Shown here piece after piece: positions 19,490 through 29,200 of a stretch of DNA of 35,513 nt. The notes under the pieces were generated by a model that searched no databases, was not told the origin of the DNA, and saw nothing but the letters and a program-made list of their open reading frames with translations. Location of the stretch: NCBI GenBank assembly GCA_013359335.1, contig JABWBZ010000016.1:1-35513 (forward strand), in the 5' to 3' direction. Both the position numbers and the translations under genes were made by a program. Source of the DNA: a bacterium (GTDB lineage Bacteria > CLD3 > SB21). Within the stretch, counting starts at the first letter, position 1. Every line of letters starts with the position of its first letter.

Positions 19490-22400
19490 ATGCGTATTAT
19501 TTTAGCAATTTTATTTTTTCAGAATATTTTTTGTTTTGCTCGACCTTGTTTTACGCAATCACACGAAGTCAACTTCAGGCGTTTTTCGATCGAACAAGGT
19601 TTATCGCAGAGCAATGTATTTTGCATTCTTCAAGATCGTACTGGTTTTATGTGGTTTGGCACCGAAGACGGACTGAATCGTTTCGATGGCTATCGTTTCC
19701 GCGTTTTCAAACACCTGCAGGACACCAGTTCCATTTCCAGCAATTTTATCAACACGTTGTTTGAAGATCGTACCGGGAAATTATGGATTGGCACTTCGCG
19801 CGGTCTGAATTGCTACGATCCTTCATTGGAAAAATTTACACGCATTAAAAAATTTAGCCTCACCAATATCGAAACGATTTTAGAAGATCATTCCGGAAAT
19901 TTGTGGATCGGGGCTTCGGAAGGACTGGGAGTTTTGGATCCAAATTCCGGAGAGTTCAATTCACTCGAATTACCCGATTCCGTTGCTATGGCGCAAGTTT
20001 TATTCGAAGACCGAAATAAAGTTTTATGGATTGGGACGAATCGCGGTTTATTCGCGTATGATCAAAAACATTTTGTTCATTATCGTAATGACCTTAAAAA
20101 TCAGCGCAGTCTTCCGCACAACAATGTTCACGCGATTATCGAAGATCGCCATGGCGATTTGTGGATCGGCATGTACGGCGGCGGAATTGCCCGCTTAGAT
20201 CGTTCGTCCGGCGAATTTACCAATTACCGCGCACGATCGACCGATGTTTTTTCTTTGAGCAGCGATGATGTGAATGCAATCGTGGAAGATCGCGCTGGAA
20301 AATTATGGGTCGGTACATTTGGCGGCGGCGTTTGCCGATGGGATCCACAAACAAAAAATTTCACGCGATTTGTGCACGATCCGCAAAAAATAACGAGCAT
20401 CAGTCATAATTCCGTCGAATCCATGTATCTCGACCATTCGGCAATTCTGTGGGTGGGAACGAACGGCGGCGGTATCAATCAATATGATCCAAATCGAGAA
20501 AAATTTACGCACATTAAAAATATACCTTCCGATCCGAACAGTCTTAGCGATAATATGATCTATTCTTTTTTCTTCGATGAAGAAGAAAATTCTTTGTGGA
20601 TAGGCACCGACGCAGGCGGACTCAATCGATGGAACAGAAATTCCGGAAAATTTCTGCATTATAAAAATAATCCGGCGAATGCAAATAGTTTGGCCCATAA
20701 CTCAGTCCGTGCAATATTTAAATCGTTCGACGGATTGTTTTGGATCGGCTCGGTGCGTGGTGGAATTGATGTTTTGGACGTGAATAAAAATTCATTTGTC
20801 AATTTCAAAAACATCCCGGGAGACCAGCAAAGCCTGAGCGCAAATTCCATTCGTACGATCCACGCTGACCGCGACTCATCCGATAAAATTCTGTGGATCG
20901 GCACGAATGGCGGCGGACTCAATAAACTCGATTTGACGACGAAACAATTCACGGCTTTCAAAAATAGTTCCACCGATTCCGGCAGCCTGAGCAACAACCA
21001 GATTCGCGCCGTTTTCGAAGATTATGATGGATACATTTGGGTCGGAACGTTGGGCGGTGGCCTCAATCGTATAGACAAACGAACCGGTAAATTTCGCCGC
21101 TATGTCAACGAGCCCGATCGCCAGAATTCGTTGAATAATAATATCGTGCTGTGCGTAATCGAAGACACCTTTTTTTATCCTGATAAATTATGGATCGGCA
21201 CCGCCGGCGGAGTTAATGTTTTAAACCTGCAGAATGAAACGTTTGAATTTTTTACCGAACAGAATGGTTTGCCCAACGATGTGGTGTATGGAATTGTCGT
21301 CGATCATCGCGGTTATTTATGGATCAGCACCAATAAAGGTTTGGCGAAATTTGATCCGCGCTCAAAGTCTTTTATTAATTACGACGAACGCGACGGATTG
21401 CAGAGCAATGAATTCAACGCCGGCGCTTATTTAATAAACCGTCGCGGTGAAATTTTTTTCGGCGGCATCAATGGATTCAATTATTTTCATCCCGACAGTT
21501 TGTTAAGCAATTCAATGCCTCCGCCGGTATTGCTCACTGATTTTCAGATTTTCAATGAATCCGTTCCTATCGGCAATCGTACGCTGAAAAAATCGATATC
21601 GCAAACTCATTCGATAGAACTTGATTACACACAAAATGTGTTTTCATTTGAATTTGCCGCGTTGAACTACTCCATTCCTGAAAAAAACCAGTTTGCTTAC
21701 ATGATGGAAGGTTTTGACAAAACCTGGATTTATTCGGGCACGCGGCGTTATGTCAATTACACCAATCTGAATCCGGGCCGTTACGTATTTCGCGTGAAAG
21801 CAGCCAACAGCGACGGCTTGTGGAATGAAGAAGGCCAAAGCGTCGAAATTATTATTCATCCGCCTTTTTGGTCGACGTGGTGGTTTCGGCTTGGCATGAT
21901 AGCGGTTTTGGGACTGATTATTTTCGGAGCTTTTCGTTTTCGTGAATATTACCGCATCTATCGCAAAACGCGTTTTATCAGCCATTATAAAATTGTACGT
22001 AAATTGGGCGAAGGCATCGACCAATCTCAAAAAAAAGCGGTTGCGCTCAAAGTACTGCGTGAAGAAATACTCGAATCGCAGGATGGCATCAAACGTTTTC
22101 TCAAAGAAGTCGAAATCGGAAGACAAATCAACCACCCGAACGTCGTTCGGATTTTTAATGCCGGCAGCAATGAAACCACACGCTACATCGCGATGGAATT
22201 GATCGAAGGCGTGACGCTGAAGTCGCAAATTCGTGAAAAAGGAAAAATTGAAATGTCAATGGCCATTAACTACGTCCGGGGTATTTTGGAAGGCTTGAAA
22301 GCCATTCACGAAAAGAACATCGTTCATCGCGATTTAAAATCTGAAAACATTATGATCCAGAAAGATGCTACGATTAAAATCATGGATTTTGGATTGGCAC

Positions 22401-22735
22401 GGATGAACGCGCTCAGTTCCATCGCCGATCGCGGGCAGCTCGTCGGCACGTTGGCTTACATGAGTCCTGAACAAACGATCGGCAAATCGGTGGATTTTCG
22501 TACGGATATTTATTCGTTCGGCGTTGTTTTGTATGAAATGATTTTCGGAGAATTACCTTTTCATGGCGACAACGAGATGAGCCTGATTTTTTCTATTCAC
22601 AACGACGTGCCGAAATATATCGATCATTCTAATCCATTGCATGCTGTGATTTCACGTTGCCTTCAGCGAGAGCCGGCGCAGCGATATCAAACGGTCGATG
22701 AAATTTTCACTGATATTAGTAAGGCGCACGATTGA
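19490..22735 (+). CDS. Two-component-regulator-type beta-propeller (Reg_prop) + Y_Y_Y + TM + Ser/Thr protein kinase fusion
   Basis: About 14 W[IV]GT-type blades (FMWFGTEDGLNRF ... EIFFGGINGFNYF); Y_Y_Y NQFAYMMEGFDKTWIYSG...YVFRVKAANSDGLWNEE; TM WFRLGMIAVLGLIIFGAF; kinase VALKVL, IVHRDLKSENIM, IMDFGLA, GTLAYMSPEQ. Confidence 0.93.
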   Translation: MRIILAILFFQNIFCFARPCFTQSHEVNFRRFSIEQGLSQSNVFCILQDRTGFMWFGTEDGLNRFDGYRFRVFKHLQDTSSISSNFINTLFEDRTGKLWIGTSRGLNCYDPSLEKFTRIKKFSLTNIETILEDHSGNLWIGASEGLGVLDPNSGEFNSLELPDSVAMAQVLFEDRNKVLWIGTNRGLFAYDQKHFVHYRNDLKNQRSLPHNNVHAIIEDRHGDLWIGMYGGGIARLDRSSGEFTNYRARSTDVFSLSSDDVNAIVEDRAGKLWVGTFGGGVCRWDPQTKNFTRFVHDPQKITSISHNSVESMYLDHSAILWVGTNGGGINQYDPNREKFTHIKNIPSDPNSLSDNMIYSFFFDEEENSLWIGTDAGGLNRWNRNSGKFLHYKNNPANANSLAHNSVRAIFKSFDGLFWIGSVRGGIDVLDVNKNSFVNFKNIPGDQQSLSANSIRTIHADRDSSDKILWIGTNGGGLNKLDLTTKQFTAFKNSSTDSGSLSNNQIRAVFEDYDGYIWVGTLGGGLNRIDKRTGKFRRYVNEPDRQNSLNNNIVLCVIEDTFFYPDKLWIGTAGGVNVLNLQNETFEFFTEQNGLPNDVVYGIVVDHRGYLWISTNKGLAKFDPRSKSFINYDERDGLQSNEFNAGAYLINRRGEIFFGGINGFNYFHPDSLLSNSMPPPVLLTDFQIFNESVPIGNRTLKKSISQTHSIELDYTQNVFSFEFAALNYSIPEKNQFAYMMEGFDKTWIYSGTRRYVNYTNLNPGRYVFRVKAANSDGLWNEEGQSVEIIIHPPFWSTWWFRLGMIAVLGLIIFGAFRFREYYRIYRKTRFISHYKIVRKLGEGIDQSQKKAVALKVLREEILESQDGIKRFLKEVEIGRQINHPNVVRIFNAGSNETTRYIAMELIEGVTLKSQIREKGKIEMSMAINYVRGILEGLKAIHEKNIVHRDLKSENIMIQKDATIKIMDFGLARMNALSSIADRGQLVGTLAYMSPEQTIGKSVDFRTDIYSFGVVLYEMIFGELPFHGDNEMSLIFSIHNDVPKYIDHSNPLHAVISRCLQREPAQRYQTVDEIFTDISKAHD

Positions 22736-22767
22736 TCGATAGTTTTAATATTGATTTTAAACCGGCT

Positions 22768-23214
22768 TCATTGCACGCTGATGAGAGGCTCGAGCGTTAC
22801 GTCAGCTTTGATCGAACGGGCAATCAGGCAATTGTCATGGGCATCATGGATAGTTTTTTCGGCATCGGCAATGGCTTCTGCATTACGGACGACAATTTCA
22901 GGACGAATGACAATTTTTGTAAATTGATAGCCGCCGTCTTTGAATTCAAGCCAACCCTCCGCATGACTTGAATAGGAGATGAGAGGAATCTGTTTACGCG
23001 AGGCAAAAGCAAGAAAAGTCGTCATAGTACAGGTTTCGACCGCTGCGACAAATAAATCCTCCGGAGTCCAAACGCCCGTTTCACCTTTAAACTCCGGCGG
23101 ACTCGCCACTCGGAACTCTGGCTTTCCTTCAGACTTGAGTTTTCCTGCTCGATTTTCGAGCCATTGCAATTGAGTTTGATACGTAAACGTTTTGTATTTC
23201 TTCGTAGCTTCCAT
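22768..23214 (-). CDS. OsmC family protein
   Basis: ASPPEFKGETGVWTPEDLFVAAVETCTMTTFLAFASRKQIPLISYSSHAEGWLE...AEKTIHDAHDNCLIARSI with two conserved Cys. Confidence 0.92.
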   Translation of the reverse strand: MEATKKYKTFTYQTQLQWLENRAGKLKSEGKPEFRVASPPEFKGETGVWTPEDLFVAAVETCTMTTFLAFASRKQIPLISYSSHAEGWLEFKDGGYQFTKIVIRPEIVVRNAEAIADAEKTIHDAHDNCLIARSIKADVTLEPLISVQ

Positions 23215-23324
23215 CTTTCAATCCTTCGATGAATTTTCAGGCGTTTTAAAAGATAAATTAAACATGGGCAGTTTAGAACAAAACCTGATGCAATCCCATG
23301 ATTTTCATCAGGTTTGTTATTAAT

Positions 23325-23777
23325 CTATCGTTTCACCTGCCGCCAGCCGTTCCACACTGGCAAGCCCTGATCGTCGCGTAATTTCAAAACCGAATTATTT
23401 TTTTTCAATTCGGCAGCGATGATAACGGGCTCTTTATTGAAAACTACGCGAGAGCCTTTGATCTCGATAGCATCATTGACAGCCAGATCCATTTCCTGAT
23501 TTTCCAGGAACCATGCCGGCCCGAGATGAACGGAGATCGTTTCCTTGTCCGTCTTGACCATAGCATGAATGCCTACAGACATTCCACGAAATGGAGTCAA
23601 TGTGTCTATGGCGGTTATTTTACCCGCGATGGTTTCTACTGAACTGACGTCATACATTTTGTTGTATGCGCTGCCGGAGCCCCAACCCCCATGACCTCGC
23701 CCTTTCCAACCGCTTTGTGCGTTAACCGATACAGCCAGTAGAATAAGCGCGGTGACATAATACCCTAAACGTTTCAT
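23325..23777 (-). CDS. Secreted small protein, possible OB-fold (unassigned)
   Basis: Signal peptide MKRLGYYVTALILLAVSVNAQ; VETIAGKITAIDTL...ISVHLGPAWFLENQEMDLAVNDAIEIKGSRV. Confidence 0.75.
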   Translation of the reverse strand: MKRLGYYVTALILLAVSVNAQSGWKGRGHGGWGSGSAYNKMYDVSSVETIAGKITAIDTLTPFRGMSVGIHAMVKTDKETISVHLGPAWFLENQEMDLAVNDAIEIKGSRVVFNKEPVIIAAELKKNNSVLKLRDDQGLPVWNGWRQVKR

Positions 23778-23798
23778 AATTCAACCTCTTATTTATTT

Positions 23799-23820
23799 TA
23801 TATAACCACATAGTTATATA
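23799..23820. promoter_or_regulatory. Operator-like palindrome upstream of the 23325-23777 gene
   Basis: TATATAAC-cacata-GTTATATA, perfect 8-bp arms, 22 bp upstream of the ATG. Confidence 0.5.
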
Positions 23821-23963
23821 TGATGTTTATACAACATTTTAATAACTCATTTTATTCCCGATTTTTTGGACAAAGGTTGATAAAGGAATGAGGCTAAGAG
23901 AACTGTACCGTAGCAAAAAAAGCAGGGTATGAATGGAGGTTTTGCCCAGCAAAGGCAAAAAAA

Positions 23964-23992
23964 AATCCCGGAAACTGTGCGTTCCCGGGATT
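23964..23992 (-). terminator. Intrinsic terminator downstream of RRM protein gene
   Basis: AATCCCGG/CCGGGATT inverted repeat followed by T-run on minus strand. Confidence 0.8.
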
Positions 23993-24016
23993 AAACCAGC
24001 TATATAAACTTAACGA

Positions 24017-24304
24017 TTAATAGCGTTTTGAAAAAGAACGATCCGTTCTTTTTTCTTGAGGTTTGGCAACATTAACAACCAAATTGCGGTTTTGCCAATT
24101 GTAGTTGTTGAACATCTCGATGGCTTTTTTTGCATCTTCTTCGGTTGCCATTTCGACGAAACCAAAACCTTTAGAACGGCCGGACATTTTGTCCGTGATG
24201 ATTTTGGCCGATACGACCGAACCTGCTTGTGTAAAAAGGTCCGTAAGGCTTTGCTCATCGCTATTGTACGACAAGTTGCCAACGTATAGTTTCTTTGAAT
24301 CCAT
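24017..24304 (-). CDS. RNA-binding protein with single RRM
   Basis: RNP2 KLYVGNLSY and RNP1 KGFGFVEM; aggaga RBS before ATG at 24304. Confidence 0.95.
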   Translation of the reverse strand: MDSKKLYVGNLSYNSDEQSLTDLFTQAGSVVSAKIITDKMSGRSKGFGFVEMATEEDAKKAIEMFNNYNWQNRNLVVNVAKPQEKRTDRSFSKRY

Positions 24305-24344
24305 GGAAAGTCTCCTGAAAGTGTTAAACATGGGATATAAAAAA

Positions 24345-24376
24345 AAATCTCAAAGCGCCCATACACTTTGAGATTT
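24345..24376 (-). promoter_or_regulatory. Intrinsic-terminator-like hairpin inside the RRM leader (putative attenuator)
   Basis: 11-bp perfect stem AAATCTCAAAG/CTTTGAGATTT with 10-nt loop; on the minus strand the stem runs into eight consecutive T; located between promoter-like sequence and the ATG. Confidence 0.7.
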
Positions 24377-24472
24377 GTAAAACTTAAATCTGTTTATTCT
24401 TAAGACCGGATCGTCGACAAGAAAAACTGAGATGAAAAGAAATCAAAACCTATGGTGCTCACTGAGCACTAC

Positions 24473-24501
24473 ACTATACATCAAATTTATCCCGTTGTCA
24501 A
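24473..24501 (-). promoter_or_regulatory. Sigma70-type promoter for RRM gene
   Basis: Minus strand TTGACA (24501-24496), 17-bp spacer, TATAGT (24478-24473). Confidence 0.75.
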
Positions 24502-24701
24502 GTAATTTTTTGAATGACAACTTTTTATATTGCTTACTCGTATTCCCTGCCTGAACCACGAATGCCGCTTCAAACATAAAAAAAGTGATTTTCTCATGGC
24601 GCTTTTATACATTGGAAGCGCCGTAAGGCACCTGATGCCACCATGCCAGATCAGTTTTACTAAAATAATTTACAACCGATGTCACTCCAAGGAGTCTAAC
24701 C

Positions 24702-25085
24702 ATGGGCGATCGATTCAAAGAATTCACCGAGTTTCGGCATAAAATGAACGAGCGCATTCTCGCGCAGGACAACAAAGTCATCAAACGGTTTTTCTCAATC
24801 GACACCCTGACCTATCAGGAAGGCGCTCTCAACGTCAAGACGAAAGAACTGCTGGGATTGGTTGCGTCGCTGGTATTGCGATGCGACGATTGCATTGCTT
24901 ACCATATCAATAAATGCAAAGAAGCCGGCGTCGCTCGCGATGAAATGTTCGAGGCAATGAGCGTCGGGCTGGTCGTCGGCGGCTCGATCGTGATTCCGCA
25001 TCTGCGGCGAGCCGTGGCATTTCTGGATGAAATCGAAACGATGGAAACTAACGGAAGCTCACAGGAACTCTCAGAAAAAAATTAA
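24702..25085 (+). CDS. Carboxymuconolactone decarboxylase family protein (AhpD-like)
   Basis: KTKELLGLVASLVLRCDDCIAYHINKCKEAGVARDEMFEAMSVGLVVGGSIVIPHLRRAVAFL with CxxC..H; caaggag RBS. Confidence 0.93.
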   Translation: MGDRFKEFTEFRHKMNERILAQDNKVIKRFFSIDTLTYQEGALNVKTKELLGLVASLVLRCDDCIAYHINKCKEAGVARDEMFEAMSVGLVVGGSIVIPHLRRAVAFLDEIETMETNGSSQELSEKN

Positions 25086-26159
25086 ATGGTCATGAAAAAT
25101 AAAATTCGTCTCATTTCGTTAATCGGAATTACGCTGATTATCGTTTTAGCTTTTTCGATCAATAAACTAACCTCCGAACAAAAAACCAATACCGGGAAAT
25201 CCACGCGTTCGGCCGATCCAACGATTGCAGTTCGCGCACATGTGATCAAACCTGAAAAGCTGAGCAATCGCGTGCTCACGACGGGGACGATTTTGGCTAA
25301 TGAAGAAGTGGATTTGCGCAGTGAAATTTCAGGGCGGATCATGCAGATCGCTTTTACGGAAGGTTCGCGGATCAATAAGGGGCAATTGCTGATCAAAATC
25401 AACGACGCCGAATTGCAGGCGCAGTTGGAGCGTGCGGAATCGCGCCGCAAGTTGGCGGAAACGAATGAGAACCGTCAACGCCAGCTTCTGGAAAAAAACG
25501 CCATCAGCCAGGGCGAGTATGACGTTGCGCTCAATGAACTCAATATCGTCAAAGCCGATATCGATCTGATCAAAGCGCAGATTGACAAAACGGAATTACG
25601 GGCGCCGTTCGACGGCGTGATCGGATTGAAATACGTCAGCGAGGGAAGTTTTATTACCAATTCGAGTCAAATCGCCCGGCTCCAGAATCTCACGAGCGTG
25701 AAAATCGATTTTAGCGTTCCGGAAAAATATTCAGGCTCCGTGAGAATAGGCAATGCCATCGTATTTCGGGTACAAGGCAGCGATAAAGAATACCGCGGAA
25801 AAATCTATGCGATCGAACCGAAGATCGATCCTGTGACTCGCACGGTTCAACTGCGCGCCATCTCGACGTTCGCTGACGACCGTGTGCTGCCCGGCGCATT
25901 TGCCAACGTTGAATTGGTTCTTGCGGAAATCAACGATGCGTTATTAATTCCCACTCAGGCGCTGGTTCCCGAATTAAAAGGACAAAAAGTTTATTTGTAT
26001 AAAAACGGCGAAGCCGTAAGTCAGAGCGTTGAAATCGGCATGCGCACGGAAAACCAGATCCAGATCGTCAGCGGCATCCGGCCGAACGATACGCTGATCA
26101 CGACCGGTATTTTGCAATTACGCGGCGGCGCACCGGTTAAAATTTTGGAATTTGAGTAA
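25086..26159 (+). CDS. RND efflux periplasmic adaptor (membrane fusion) subunit
   Basis: EVDLRSEISGRIMQIAFTEGSRINKGQLLIKINDAELQAQLE...ELRAPFDGVIGLKYVSEGSFI. Confidence 0.95.
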   Translation: MVMKNKIRLISLIGITLIIVLAFSINKLTSEQKTNTGKSTRSADPTIAVRAHVIKPEKLSNRVLTTGTILANEEVDLRSEISGRIMQIAFTEGSRINKGQLLIKINDAELQAQLERAESRRKLAETNENRQRQLLEKNAISQGEYDVALNELNIVKADIDLIKAQIDKTELRAPFDGVIGLKYVSEGSFITNSSQIARLQNLTSVKIDFSVPEKYSGSVRIGNAIVFRVQGSDKEYRGKIYAIEPKIDPVTRTVQLRAISTFADDRVLPGAFANVELVLAEINDALLIPTQALVPELKGQKVYLYKNGEAVSQSVEIGMRTENQIQIVSGIRPNDTLITTGILQLRGGAPVKILEFE

Positions 26160-26262
26160 TGCCTCGCAAAGCCAAGACGTGGTATCGGTTTTTCACAGCC
26201 TCGCGATCCCCGCGAGAATATCGTTTTTATTTACGGCGTAGCTTCTTACCAAAGGACACTTT

Positions 26263-29200
26263 ATGAGTCTATCCGCAACATGTATTCGCCGTCCTGTTTT
26301 GGCGATGGTGCTTAATATCGTCGTCGTTCTTTTCGGCGTCATTGGTTTCACCTATCTCGGTGTTCGGGAATATCCCGCCGTCGATCCCCCCATCGTAACG
26401 GTCAGTACAAATTACACCGGCGCCAATGCCGACGTGATCGAATCGCAAATTACCGAACCGCTTGAAGAATCGATCAACGGCATCGCGGGCATTCGTTCGC
26501 TTACGTCGACAAGCCGTGAAGCGCGAAGCACCATCACCGTCGAATTTGATCTGGAAATCGATCTTGAAGCAGCGGCGAACGACGTACGCGACCGTGTCTC
26601 CCGCGCCATGCGCAATTTGCCGGTCGATGCCGATCCTCCGGTCGTCACCAAAGCCGACGCGAACGCCTCACCGGTTGTGTCGATCAATCTGCAAAGCGAC
26701 ACACGCAGCCTGATCGACATTTCCGCCTTTGCCAATAATGTTTTTAAAGAACGTTTGCAGACGATACCGGGCGTTAGTGAAATCCGCATCTGGGGCGAAA
26801 AAAAATACGCCATGCGCATCTGGCTCGATCCGGCAAAAATGGCCGCCTATCAATTAACGCCGCTCGACGTACGCAACGCGCTTAATCGGGAAAACGTCGA
26901 ACTTCCCAGCGGCCGCATTGAAGGCGACGCTACGGAACTTACCGTGCGTACCATTGCGCGGTTGACGACGCCGGCGGAATTCGACGACCTGATTATTAAA
27001 GAAGTTGGCGGCAACATTGTGCGCCTCAAAGATATCGGCCAAGCCGTTCTCGGACCGGAAAACGAACGAACCATTCTCAAACGCGACGGTATTCCGGCCA
27101 TCGGTATTGTAGCGGTACCGCAGCCCGGCGCGAATAACATTGCCATCGCGGATGAATTTTATAAACGCGTGGAGCAAATCAAAGCCGAGCTTCCGAAAGA
27201 TCTGCGAGTCGACTATGCGTTTGATGTGACGAAATATATTCGCAAATCGATCGGCGAGGTGGAGGAAACGATTTTTATTGCGTTCGGTTTAGTCGTGCTG
27301 ATTATTTTCCTTTTCCTGCGCGATTGGAGAACGACGCTGATACCGGTTCTGGCCATTCCGATCTCGCTGATCGGCTCGTTTTTCATCATGTATATGTTCA
27401 ATTTTTCGATCAACGTGCTCACGCTGCTGGGAATTGTTTTGGCGATCGGTTTGGTCGTCGATGATGCGATCGTTGTGCTGGAAAATATTTACGCAAAAGT
27501 CGAACAAGGCATGCCTCCGTTGCAAGCCGGATTTAAAGGTTCGGCGGAAATTTATTTTGCCGTCATTTCGACAACCGTGGCGCTCGCGGCTGTTTTTCTG
27601 CCCGTGATTTTTTTGCAAGGTCTGACCGGCCGGCTTTTTCGTGAATTCGGAATCGTCGTTGCCGGTTCGGTGATCATTTCAGCGTTCGTCTCGCTGACTT
27701 TGACGCCGATGATGAGTACGCGCATCATCCAATCGCACATGCAGCATAACTGGTTTTATAATATCACGGAACCGTTTTTCGTCGCGTTGAGTAACGGCTA
27801 CCGCAAAACATTACATGCTTTCATGCATCGCCGTTGGCTGGGATTTGTGGCCATGGTTTTTTCGGCTATTTTAATTTTTGTTTTAGGAGCGTCGATTCCA
27901 TCAGAATTAGCGCCGTTAGAAGACCGCAGTTGGCTTCAAATCTCGACTACCGCGCCGGAAGGAGCGACGTTTGAGTACATGGACTCGTACATGAGCCGCA
28001 TGGTGGATATGATCAAGGAAACTCTTCCGGAGGCCCAAGCCGTCATGAGCGTGACGTCACCGGGATTTGCGGCGTCGGGTTCTGTGAATTCCGGTTTTGT
28101 GCGGCTTTTCCTTAAAGATCCGCAGGATCGTACACGAACCCAGCAGGAAGTTGCCGACGATCTGATGAAGAAAATAAAATTTTTTACGGAAGCCAGGACC
28201 ATCGTGATACAGGAACAGTCGATTCGCGCGGGCGGCGGCGGATTGCCGGTTCAATTTGTTTTGCAGGCCCCGAACTTTGAAAAACTGCGTGAAGCGCTTC
28301 CGAAATTTTTCGAAGCGGCGCGGCAGCGGCCGGAATTCCAGGTCGTCGACGTTAATTTGAAATTCAACAAACCCGAAATCAGAATCGATATCGACCGCAA
28401 TCGCGCTAAGGCGCTGGGCGTTTCGGCCAGCGATATCGCGCAGACGCTGCAATTGGCCTACAGCGGACAACGGTTCGGTTACTTTATCATGGACGGCAAA
28501 CAATACCAGATCATCGGGCAAGTGGCCAGAGCCAAACGCGATGAACCGCTCGACATGAAATCCTTGTACGTTAAAAATCAGGATGGGAAATTGATTCAGT
28601 TGGACAATCTGGTGACGCTGACCGAGCAGGTAAGTCCTCCGCAGTTGTATCGATTCAATCGTTATATTTCGGCAACGGTGTCGGCCGGATTAAACAAAGG
28701 TTATACGATGGGCGAGGGCATCAAAGCGATGCAGGAAATTGCTGACGATATCCTGGATGATACATTTAGCACGGCTTTGGACGGCCCATCGAAAGATTTT
28801 TCAGAAAGTTCGTCGAGTTTATTGTTTGCATTTTTATTGGCTTTGATTCTGATCTACCTCGTTTTGTCCGCGCAATTTGAAAGTTTCCGCGGTCCGTTTA
28901 TTATTTTATTTACCGTGCCGCTCGCTATGGCTGGCGCGCTTTTGTCGTTGTGGGTTTTCGGGCAGACATTGAATATTTTTTCGCAAATCGGGCAGATTGT
29001 GCTGATCGGTTTGGTCACAAAAAACGGAATTTTGATCGTGGAATTTGCCAATCAGCGCCTTGCGGCAGGATTATCAGTACGCGACGCCGTTATTGATGCC
29101 GCGACGGCGCGCTTGCGGCCGATTCTGATGACGAGCTTATCGACGATTCTTGGAATTTTACCGATTGCGCTGGCGCTCGGCGCCGGATCGGAAAGCCGTG

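Noticed and set aside
21644-22228. 194-aa ORF antisense to the propeller-kinase gene
   Set aside because: Shadow ORF opposite clear Y_Y_Y/kinase coding sequence.
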